Under the pieces are notes generated by a model, which worked only from the letters and a program-made list of their open reading frames with translations, was not told the origin of the DNA and did no database searches. This document shows, piece after piece, positions 10,730-22,700 of a DNA stretch of 64,000 bases; the first letter of the stretch is position 1, and each line of letters opens with the position of its first letter. This stretch comes from Brachycybe producta (taxonomy: Eukaryota > Arthropoda > Diplopoda > Playtdesmida > Andrognathidae): contig JAUPFP010000026.1 in NCBI GenBank assembly GCA_036925085.1, forward strand, positions 3,193,058 through 3,257,057, read 5' to 3'. The position numbers were made by a program, and so were the translations under genes.

Positions 10730-13700
10730 GTATGTTTTATTTTCACGTATATTACCGTATATACAATTTGTTGAGTGTTTTTTAGGCTCGGTGGTGTCAC
10801 TGGGGTTGGTATCACTCAGTGCGGTAACTCATGGTGTCTCACTTCCCTCCCGACTTCCTCCATGGACCTCCTCCGAGTCCTCCTGTACAAGGCTAAACAG
10901 AATCCTTAGTAATATGGGTAAATGCGTAAACTTGGACCCTAAATTTACAAAAGGAAGGGACATAAGAATTAAACAATAGGTTGAAAATTTGATGGCGGAT
11001 GGGGAGTAATGTTAATTAACTAAAGCCTCGTTTTCACGAGAACTATCATCGTGAAGACCACATGATAGCCACTATTACAATAGCACTATCAGACTATCTC
11101 GTTTGACTAGATAGTTGATAGTACTGTTCGCGATAGTAATAGCTTTGTTGTGTGACCGCTTGTAGGGAAATATCCACTTTGTAGGGAAATTTAGCTTCTG
11201 GAGGGAGTGAGGCAACACTGTTGTTGACTCAATGATATCTGTGAAGTAGACGTCATACTGTCATGACAGAACTATCACGTTACTTCAAGACCTGTAGAAA
11301 GTTGCTATCGTGAGAGTGAACTGTCGCAACTTTCATGACAGCTACTTTCATGAAAAAACTATCGCCAACGTGAAAACGAGACTTTACAAAAAAAGAATTT
11401 TTTTTACATTAACTATTTCAACCATTTTAATTTGGTATGTCATGTCCTAAATAGGCTTCAAAGGAAGACGAAAGGCAGAAAATTGTCTCAAATAGACCCA
11501 TAGGCGCGCGGACTGCATGGGTGCATCTGCTCACCTTTTTGAATTTTTTTCAATTTTACTATTTTTTCTCTTGATTTTTAATATAAGCCCATCTGTATTT
11601 GCAGTAGATGCTAGGTAAATAAAAACTTAACATCAGGGCCCTGTTTCTCAAAAAAATACAAGTCTTTTAATACAAGAGAATTCTACAGAGCCCTGTAAAG
11701 GACCCACATCGCAAATTCAAAATTTGGCGTTACGAATTATTAATTCGTAATAACAAATTGTGGATTTTCGATACATGTCCTGATCCAGGGCTTCGTAGAA
11801 TTCACTTGTATTACAAGACTTGTATTTTTTTTTTAAGTAACAGTGCCCTGATGGTTCTACTTAATGTAGGCTACTCATCCGGATTCATACCGGTTGATAA
11901 TGTTTATAGCCGTAATGTGTTCGTTTTTTAAAACATTGTGTCCCGAAAAGTTTTCATTACTGTTTTTAAATGCCTTAGGTTTAGGAAACTTCTTTATAGT
12001 GTGGGAATTTGTTATACAGTAGAGTTCCGATTAATCGAGGTCCCGCGTTATCATAGCGCAAGATGAACGTAATCTTCCGCACATAGAGGTAGTAAGAAAA
12101 AAACCTTCCAAATTCGGGACCTATTACGACAGAAGACAATCGAGATTGGATGAATGAGGATGAGCAGTAGGAGTTGACCGCTGACATGATTATATATTTA
12201 AGAGGCTACATCGCAAAATTACTTCGAAAAATTTCCGCTAGCATCGTTTTTCTATTGAGCCCATAGACCCAATGTTAAAGAAAATGTTAACTTTTAAAAT
12301 ACACAGTCGCGGCAACATGTTTATTTTTCACATTTAAACTTGTCCAATTTTGGTGAAAGTGCAATCAATGTGCACCTTAAATATATGCTGATCGAGTGAT
12401 CGAATGACAAAAAATTGGTAAGTGCGGTTGGTTATTTTTTTAAAAACTGTTTCAAAATCGCAAATTTCTAACTCTTGTGTTAAACACCATTGAGTACGGC
12501 GCTCGTAAGAAAAAATTCATATATTAAAATGTTGGTAAAAAAATACCTAAAAAATAATTTAAAAAACGACAATTAAACCACAGTGTGAAGCCAACACATT
12601 GGCGCACGTGCTGATATTTTTTCTGGTTTTTTAAAATTATTTTTACGAGCATTTTAATGGATTTTTTGTTTGCTTACTCAATGGAGTTTAACATAAGTTA
12701 GAAATTCGCGATTTTTAAATATTTTTAAAAATATGACCGCACTTACCAATTTTTTGTCATTCTATAACTCGATCAGCGTATATTTAAGGCGCACTTTGAA
12801 ATCTTAATATTGGACAACTTAAAATATGAAAAATGAACATATTGCCGCCACTGTGTATATTTTAAAAATGAACATTTTTTCTTTAACATTGGGTCTATGG
12901 GCTGAATGGAAGGCTCGGAGATTTTTCGAAGTAATTTTGTGATGTAGCCTCTTAATGATAGAGAAACCAAGAGAGTGAAGACGAGGACCGTATCTGAGCT
13001 GTTTTTGGTCTACATTAGCTCGAATAATCGGGGACTCTGCTGTACTTGGATATTTTCACACGCAAACTGTTTGACATTGTTGTAATAATAATGCTATCGA
13101 TCCGTGTTTATTTGCAGACATTTCACACACCGAGCTTTGGAGATGAAGAATTCGATATTCCTCCATTAAGCCTTCCAAATTCTGGCACGTTGGCATCTGA
13201 AGGTCTTTCAGGAAACGTTGCCTACCATTCTCAGGTATTTACATTCGTTTTTTAATAACGAAACTGGTTACAGTGTATTGGATACAGGTTAGGTCCGTTA
13301 AAACGTTTTTTTGGGCAATTTTGGTCGTTGCTATTTGCAATTCAGTTCAATTGCGTACACGTAAAATCAGCTTTGAGAGCCATGTAGCTCGGGGATGACT
13401 AGTTAAAATAAAATAGTACTTAGGTGTAGTTAGTTGTAGAAATTAAAGTGGGCCCAACAAAGAACTATCTGCGGTGACTAGCGAGTCCTGTCACCCGAAG
13501 TGTCTGACGATGGGTCACAGTAGCACGATGCACCACTGCTATTTCGCCATTGTTGCAAGTTGTTTCTATGATGCTATAGCAAGTTTGTGAGCTATTGCTC
13601 CATGTTGCTCGCTGAATATTGCTGCATGTTGGATCCTGGGCTTCAGATAGATGACTTAAAATACACTACTTCTTTGCAATGTTAAAAAATACAGTAAATG

Positions 13701-16700
13701 AAACGCAGCCGAATTATCAAGTCTTTAGTGGGGTTTCTTGCAAAAAATACTGGGCCGACTTAAGTATCATGATGAAGTGATACTTAACCGGCAGTATTTT
13801 TTCTACCTCTTCTATACATGGTATTTAGGATGATGATTTTCCTGCGCACTGCAAAACGAAATGTTAGAAAATACATTAAAAATGCGATATATTCAAAATG
13901 ATTTTGTATTTTCAGTCTAATTTTACAAGTTTTGTGACGAAAGATTTCTTAGATTTCGGTACCACAAAAAAGTCGCGCATGCGTGTTTGTTGACATTTTG
14001 AGTAAAAAAAAAAAAAAAGCAGCCATTTTTTTGCCACTTCAAACGAACAATAGAATACTTTGATGAAATTAGTACATGTAATCACCAGGAAAGTATTGAA
14101 TTTGCTCAACAAAAAGCTGCAGATGTTAGGTTAAGGGTAGTTATGACTTATTTGTTTATTATGATTTTTTATTTGCTGTTTTTGCCATTTCCTCCATCCC
14201 TTGTTGCGGCCATCGTGATTTCTAGGTTTAGTAATGCACATATAGGTACTTTTTGTTTCAGGTTTTAATTGTAGTCAAAAATGTGGTTTTTCGTGTTTTA
14301 TTTTAATTTTTTTTTTCGTTTTGGCAGAATGCAAAACCATTTAACCATTTATTTAACGAAATTTAATTATGAAATAAAAAACAAAATTCATTTAAAATAT
14401 ATCGTTTTCATTTTATTTCGTGTATTTTTTGGACGAAAAATCGCAAAGCATCTATTATATTTCTTTCATGGAGATTGAAACTATGATATGCTCAGGAGAT
14501 TTATTGAAAATATTGCACGTTTTTGTGACAAAATGTTTTAGTAGTGTTGTAAATTAAAAAAACGTGTTCGTTTTTAAAAAAAAAACGCTAAAGAAAAAAT
14601 TAAAAAAAAAACGGCTGGAAAAGAAAAACGCAAAAAAGAAAGAAAATTGATTGGTTTTAAGTACACGTGTCCCCGAGATTACTGAATGATTCAGTTAGAA
14701 ATGTAAATTAAAATGTGTTCGTTTTTTTTTTTTAAAAACATTTTATTAAAAAAAAAACTGGGGGTGTGGGAGGAAGTGCAAAAAAAGCCTTTCTTAAGGT
14801 GGTGAATCCTGATTCCTGATTGTTTCAGTTCTACGATAGGGAAAAATACAAAGTTTTACATTAGCAGTGAAAAGCAAATTAATGAATATAAATTATGTCA
14901 GATTCGTGAATTAAGTCATTTAAACATTTTTTTAAAATTTTATTTTAAAAAATGTTTGACACAAAAAAAACGTTTTTTTAGAATAAAAAAAACGGTTTTT
15001 TTACAACACTAGTTTTTAGTTGATGCAAACAATAGTTATTTTAATGTGATTAAAAGAGACCATTACCCCTCCCCCAGGAATTTTTTTTTGTTGAAATGTT
15101 GTCAAGACCCAACGATTTGAAAAATTAATTTTTAAAATAAACTCATTAAAACCAATTAAAAAGGTTTTAAAATGTAGAGACTTTTCAAGTGTCATCAAAA
15201 ACAACATTATTTTCAATTTCCAAAAAAAAAAAAAAAAAGAGAACCCCTCAGCTGAGTGGCAAAGGTTGTTACCTCACATTTTCATAATTCCTTAATCAAA
15301 TACATATATTCCCCGATTCATGTTTAAACAATTCAACTCAGTACATCTTGTAATCAGCTCGAGAGCCACCTGGTAGGTGGGAGAAGTAATGTGAGGTGGC
15401 ATCGTCGGCATCTGAGTAGAGGATGGCGCTGATCAAGCGCCAAATTGAATAAGCGCCGATCTGAACTAACGTTAAACTGAATAAACGCCAAATGGAACAA
15501 ACGCCAAACTGAATAAAAGCCAAATGGAACAAACGCCAAACTGAATAAGCGCCAAATGGAACAAACGCCAAACTGAACAAGCGCCAAAATGTGATAAACA
15601 CATTGTTAGGTTAGGTTAGGTTTGGTTAGGTTAGGTTAGGTTAGGATTGGTTAGGTTAGGTTAGTTTATCATGTTTTGTTTGTAAATCTGCACAGTCTGA
15701 CGTCTATAAAAGCTCACAATATTTGGACCATCATAATTTACAAAAAACCTGAATAACCGCCAAACTGAATAAACGCCAAATGGAACAAACGCCAAACTGA
15801 ATAAGCGCCAAATGGAAGAAACGCCAAACTGAATAAGCGCCAAATGGAAGAAACGCCAAACTGAATAAGCGCCAAATGGAAGAAACGCCAAACTGAATAA
15901 AAGCCAAATAGAACAAACGCCAAATGGAAGAAACGCCAAACTGAATAAAAGCCAAAAATTTGGCGGTTATTCAGTTTGGCGTTTGTTCCATTTGGCGCTT
16001 ATTCAGTTTGGCGTTTGTTCAATTTGGCGCTTATTCAGTCGCCCCGAGTAGACGGGTAGACTTTTGGGGATGGTTTTTTAGAGGTGGGACGAATCCTAAA
16101 TTTTCTCGAATCCAAATCCTAAAAAGTTCTCGAATTCTTCATATAAGATTCCTAAATTATTCTTTAAGAAGATACAAATAAGTGAAATAATGTTAAATAT
16201 TAAATTATTAATAATAAAAAAAAAACAAGTGTGGCACTCAGGGTCGCTTCCACAAGGTGATGATATTGGTGATCCGGGTTCGACCACCGAAATGGCAACA
16301 AGCGCCGTTTTTTTGTTAGTGAACGCTGCGTCTATTGCACGTCAATGGAATTAGGATTAGGTTAGGATTCGAAAGTCGAAAAAAGCGCGAAGATTCGAGT
16401 TTTCGAATCTCGAATATTTTTCAATATTCGAGGGATTCGAGTCAATGATACGTAGTTGTAAATTTAATTTAGGCAAAGTTTAAGCATCATCGTCAGATAG
16501 AATTCGTCCTAAAACAGAACTATGTGCTGGAAGAAAATTCCGTAGTCTAAATACATTTGGAAGAAGAAAAAAATACCACGAATATGCATCAATCAGTTCT
16601 AGCTGGTATTTCTTCAATAAGCATTGGATGGCCATGTCTTCTTCTACGGGGGGGGGTTCTTGTAAGGGTGACATCTATGATATCGATGATATCATGAACC

Positions 16701-19700
16701 AGCAAAAGCGTTCATGAAGATTTAAAAATCACTTGGCAATCGCTGGGTAAACGAAGTCTTCACAATATTTTAACAAGAAATTTCTGGAGGTAATGTTCTT
16801 CTTAACACTCGCACATCCTGAGTTATTATTGTTATGGCGTACATTGTTCTCCGACACCCTATATAGGTTTTCGTGAAGTACAGTAGCAATGTTGAGTAGA
16901 TGCATGACACTGTTATTGGTTCTGCAATAAATGAAAATATTATGTTGCGTGTCAATTGTGTAACACTTATTTACTTCTGTGCCCTTGCTGTCTCTCATCT
17001 ATCATTTGCTCAAGGCATTTGAAAGCAAGAATGAAATAACGTAGTCAGAAGAAAGGTTCTCTGTGATTGGTTAATTCGAATTTATACGTCACTTAATACT
17101 TTCATTTCTTGTAAGAACTGTTGTCAGATTTTTTTTTTTCATTTAACTGTATATTTAAAATAAAATTCTAGAATACGGCACCTTCGCAAACTATACAACT
17201 TTCAGGACCACAGCAACAGCACATGATTTCGATCGCAATGCCCACATCTGGAAAAGAAATGGAAGGAGCAGATTATCACCACCACCAACAGCAACAACAA
17301 CAACAACAAACTATATACGTAAATGCTGAATCTGTGGATGGGCTAACTATGGGGTTAGTTAATTATTTCATTAAATTTTGATGTCGTGTTTTTGAAATAT
17401 TGAATGTTTTTTTCTTCTTCCCACAATTCAACGTGTATGGATTTGTGATATGGATATGGTTTGATAGAATAAGAGCAATTACAGCAAAGTTTCTATCAAA
17501 TTTTAGAATTTTTTTTTGTTAAATGGTACTGTAGCAACGACGTTCTTTTGACTCTTTTTTATCAGAACTTCAACTTATACTATTCCTGTCGCCAGTTGTC
17601 CAACCGTGTATCTTACGAATGACCATCAACAACAAATGGGGATTTCTACAGCAGGTCCTACTAGTCTACTGTCCACTATCAGCCAATCACAGTTGTCGTC
17701 GCAGTTACGGTTGCAATTTAACATGAGGAATCAAACAAGTGGATCTCCACCGTGTTCAAATCAGACTTCGCCTGGTCTAGAGACGAGCGAGGATAGTGAT
17801 GATAGTGCAACTTTGGGACAAGTATGTATTTTAGCATATGTATCATGTGTTGAATATGTTGATCGGATGTACGGATTGTTTTCAGTAGTTGCAGAACGAG
17901 TTCGTTTAAATTTTTCTAGTGTTGATTTGAGGGAGAAAATAAATATAAAATTTCTCGTAATAATATATCAAGATTCAAAATTTACGCAACTAAAGGGCCG
18001 GGCTCACTATAAGATCAAAGCATGGTCGTGTCTCGGTTCTGGACACTTTATGTCGTCCACACTTCTCGGTCATTCGATAATTTACTCGCAGTATTTTGTA
18101 GCTTTGGTGGTGTGGTGAGCTGTTGCCTGCGTTATTAATGGGCATTTGTTTCATTTTTCAACGGAAAATGCTGTCCTTTTGCGCTTCATAATGCAACTTT
18201 GAGCCGAACTAAAGTGCTTTGCATTAAAGCTCTCCGCATACCATCAGAACCAAGAACCAAGCATGTTCTTTTCAAATCATTTTATGGGGAAACGTGACCT
18301 GGGCTGGTAATTGTAACACAAAGAGTAAAGAATCATGGCGATATGGTGAGAGGCGATTGGCAATAGTTGAGGAAGGGGGTGGAGTTTCAACTACCCGCTA
18401 GTGCCACTACTAGCCATGAACGGTTCACGCTAGCTGGTGGCATGCTGGTAGTAGCGAGAAGACGGACACATGACTGGCTGGTAGCTGCTAAAGTTGGACA
18501 TGTTCAACTTCATCAGCTGCTGTTAAAATCGCTAGCCAACTGGTGAAAGCAGTTGCTGGTAGCAGTTCACACTATGCTGCTAGCTGGCTACAACCAGCAA
18601 ACATCAACCAGCAGCTGGTTGGCTTCCTTCTCGCTACTACCAGCATGTCGCCAGCTAGTGTGAACCCTCCATGGCTAGTAGTGGCACTGGTGGGTAGTTG
18701 AAACCCCATCCTCAACTATTGCCAATCGCCTCTCACCATATCGCCATGATTATTTTCTGTTTGTGCTACAAATATCAGCAGTAACTATACAAGTGTGAAC
18801 CCAAAGCAGTCGATGTTTGCTGTTGCTGCTAATAGCCAGCAGCAACAGCATGCAGTGTCTGCTTTGGGTTCAAACTTATCCAGCCACTGCTGGTATTAGC
18901 AGCGCAAGTCATCCAAATCACCGTCTTACAAAAACAAAAAATCTAACAACCAACCAATCGAAGCAGTGGAGTTTCAATTACCCACTAGTGCCACTACTAG
19001 CGACAAAGGGTTTACACTAGGTGGTAGCAGCAGGAAGGGAGTCACATGACCAGCTGGTAGCTGCTAGAGTTGGACATGTTCAACTTCACCAGCCGCTGTT
19101 AAAATCACTAGCCTGCTGGAGAAAGCAGCTGTTGGTAGCAGTTCACACTATGCTGCTAGAGGCCTACAACCAGCCAGCAGCAACCAGCAGATGGTAAACC
19201 AGCCTAGTGTGAATGTGCCATAACTGTTTCATTAACCAAAATACGGTATGAAAATGAAATCACCATTGAAACTTTTCAGTCAGTAATGAAATTGACGTTA
19301 TTACTGACTTTTTCGGTGTCTGGTAACACTTATTTGTCGGGAAATTTGATTGATACAGCTTAACATGTTTATCGGCTTTTAACAATAATAAATTTTGTTG
19401 TTTTCAGACAATGGGTCTTGCAATGAAAAGACCATCACCAGATTTAATTCCTGGCGCCGCTGTGGGAAAGGCGGCTACTAACAAGAAAGTGAAGCTTCCT
19501 AAAAAGAAGAAGAAGCGAGATCCAAACGAACCACAGAAGTAATTAGCATAGAAATGTTTGGCCTTACTATAGAAAAAAAATCATAAAATAGTGACGATCA
19601 TAGCTTATGATTGTACATATGTCATATAAATATGATACATATATGACGGGATTTGTCATACCATTAATGACGTTTTGTAATTTTCTTTTGTGACTGTTAC

Positions 19701-22700
19701 AATATTATTATTTATTATGTTATGACAATTTACTGTCATATTGCATTTCTTTAATGTCTCCCCATTTCATTTTTTTGTCATTATTGGATTCAGACGTTAT
19801 TTTTGTTTGGCTTTTAGGCCTGTTAGTGCTTACGCATTGTTTTTTCGTGACACGCAAGCGGCCATTAAAGGGCAGAATCCAAATGCAAGTTTCGGCGAGG
19901 TCTCGAAGATTGTTGCTTCCATGTGGGATAGTTTGGACGAAGACCACAAGAATGTGTACAAAAAGAGAACAGAGTCGGCAAAAAAAGATTACCTGAAGGC
20001 TTTGGCTGCCTACAGAGCGAGTCTCGTTTCAAAGGTATTGTATTTTACAGTTTGCATGTTATGTTTAAGAACTAGCAAGTTTTTTTTTTTCACCATTTAA
20101 AAATATAGCATATGCTTGTATTTAACATAGTCATCTTTAGCAGCTATAAGGATAAATAGAAAGCCTCTTAACAATTAAGATACTAATAAGTAGAGGTGGG
20201 ACGATTCCTAAATTTTCTCGAATCCGAATCCTTAAGGGTCCTCCAATTTCTCGAATTCCTATATTATTCATTAAGAAGATACAAATAAATGAAATAATAT
20301 TAAATATTAAATTATTAATAATAAAAAACAAGTGTGGCACTTATGGTCGCCACAAGGGGTGATATTGGTGATCCGGGCACCACCGAAATTGCAACAATCG
20401 CCGTTTATTCAATGGAGTTAAAATAAATTTACCAAAGTTTATAGCAGTTTTTTTAAGATTAGGATTCGAAAGATTTGAAAGACGAAAAAAGCGCAAAGAT
20501 TCCAGTTTTCGAATCTCGAATATTTTTCAAGATTCGAGGAATTGAATGTCCCATCCCTAGTTATTTTAAACATACCTAATGTGTGACACATTACAAACAC
20601 TGAACTTGACTTTAATTATTGAATCAGTCAATAGTTATAAATTTAAAACATTATTATTAATATAATTTTTAAACATTTTTTTTTTTCCAAAGGGCTGTGA
20701 AACTTCCGATCTGTCATATGGAAACTCGTCTCCTATCGGTATGCCGCCTTCGTTTTCAACGCACGGAAGCTCTTCTCAAATTATTATGCCGTCTTCCTAT
20801 TATAATACGTCTTCTTCAGCGATTGGTGCAACCGCTCAAGAACTTTCACCACTACAAAAGAAATCTCCACTTTTAACCTCGTTGATGGAGAACTCTGCAT
20901 CTTCTACGTCGAGTCCGGCTGAGCGTGAAGTGACTCATATTCAACCAATGCAGACGACGCACGTAAGATTTTTGAACAGATTATAAATGTTAACAAAAAA
21001 AAGTTATAATTATCCACGTATGCATATATGTTTATGCTTGATTTCACTGTAAGAAAACTGGTTGAATAATCTAAAGGTTTTGCCTGTTTAATAGCAGTTC
21101 TATTACCCCAAGGAATTTTTTCGTTGAGATATTCTCAAGACTTACCCAGCGATTACCAAAATGATTTTTAAAATTAAAAATAAGTCAGTAAAATCATAAA
21201 AAACTTAATTAACTTAAAACTTAAAAATAAAGTGACTTTTCATAAGTCACCAAACGACGCCATTTTAAATTTCTAAAAACCGAAGCCGGCCCTTCCATTT
21301 AGTGGCAAATGTTGTCACCTGACATTTCCATAATTCATTAATCAAGTACATGTATTCTCTAGTCGTATTAAACTCAATACAACTTTCCAATCAACTCAAG
21401 AGCCACGTGACAGGTTGTGATTTATTAAAATTATTTTAGGTATTTTTTACGAGCATTTTAATGGATGTTTTTTTTTTCTTATTTGGGCGTACTCAATGGA
21501 GTTTAACATAAGAGTTAGAAATTCGCGATTTTGAAATAGTTTTTTTAAAAATAGAAAAACACTTCTCAATTTTTTGTCATTCTATCACTCGATCAGCATA
21601 TATTTAAGGTGCACATTGCACTTTGAACCATCAAAATTGGACAACTTTAAATATGAAAAAAAACATATTGCGGCAACTGTGTATTTTAAAAATTAACATT
21701 TTTTCTTCAACATTGGGTCTATGGGCCGAATAGATAAAACGGTGCTAGTGCTCTTTGCGGAGATTTTTCGAAGTAATTTAGTGATGTTAGCCTCTTAATT
21801 AAAACCTTTCAGTGTACTCATCAACTTAGTATATGATTGAAAGCGAAATTCGAAATTATGTTAAAAGTAGATCGTAGCTGAAACCAGTCAATAATATATA
21901 TCCATATTATTATAACCTTGACAAGATGTATTTCACCTTACAGTCTGTTAAAAATGTATTGAACCTAAAAAAAATTTGTTTTTATAGATTTTGAGCGGTG
22001 CGTCATCACTTATGCAAACTTCAAATGCACCTCAACAGCAGCAACTTGTATTAGCTGTGGCAAATAATCAATTCCACACACCAGCAACTGGAAAACCACG
22101 TCAGATGTCTCAAATGCAATTTAACCTTCAGCAGTCTCAACCTGAAGCCCCATCACACACTTATACCACGTTGATGGCACCTTCAAACTCTGTACAAACT
22201 GGTACTCAAGAAATGGCTAGTGGTCAGCAGCATGCCATGTCAATGGAGCAGCATGGAACGTGTCTTCGAAATGGATGTCCCAATCCGGCCATTGAGAGTC
22301 CAGAGTGGGACAATGAATACTGCAGTAATGACTGCGTGGTGAGTCATTGCAGGTGGGTGGTGGTATTAAGATTGTTAGCGATTGTTATGCAATTTAAACC
22401 TTTGTGGACGTTGTCTTCGAAAGTTGTTCGGTGTGGATGTCAGGTCAGACATCAGTTTAGAAGTCTAGTTAAATAAATAGAAAAAATTAAAAGCATTTTA
22501 GAAACTGCAGTAAGTAGTAACTGAATGGGGGTATATACTGTATATATGTGGTAGAAATCTTTGCAGCCCAGATTAATCTGCTGTCACAGCAGTATATTCT
22601 AGAGCATGCTGCGGCAGCAATCTCCTCCGACTATCCTGCAGCCAGTCTCTTTCCTATTTTAATAAGGAAGTGTTAGAATGAAAGGAAAGAAAGTTGGGAG

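Larger units (their letters stand above)
13235..17171. other. TOX intron with repeats
   Basis: It is AT-rich. A small inverted repeat around 13739-13798 (AAAAAATACTG...CAGTATTTTTT), T/A-rich stretches to 15.0 kb, a foldback element (15422-16045) and a truncated GAATCC MITE (16081-16450) are present. No coding exon is missing by phase. Confidence 0.6.

Noticed and set aside
15338-15955. Minus-strand frames rich in [10 protein letters not shown]
   Set aside because: Translations of the 32-bp arm units of the foldback element. The same peptides appear at 457-675 over the other copy.
16270-16290. tRNA B-box-like word GGGTTCGACCACC in the GAATCC MITE (possible SINE)
   Set aside because: No A box or cloverleaf upstream, and family copies show hAT-type ends and 8-bp duplications.
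17822-18118. Extension of the TOX exon as an unspliced 170-codon protein
   Set aside because: A consensus donor at 17822 ends TOX similarity exactly there, and phases of the next exons fit the splice.
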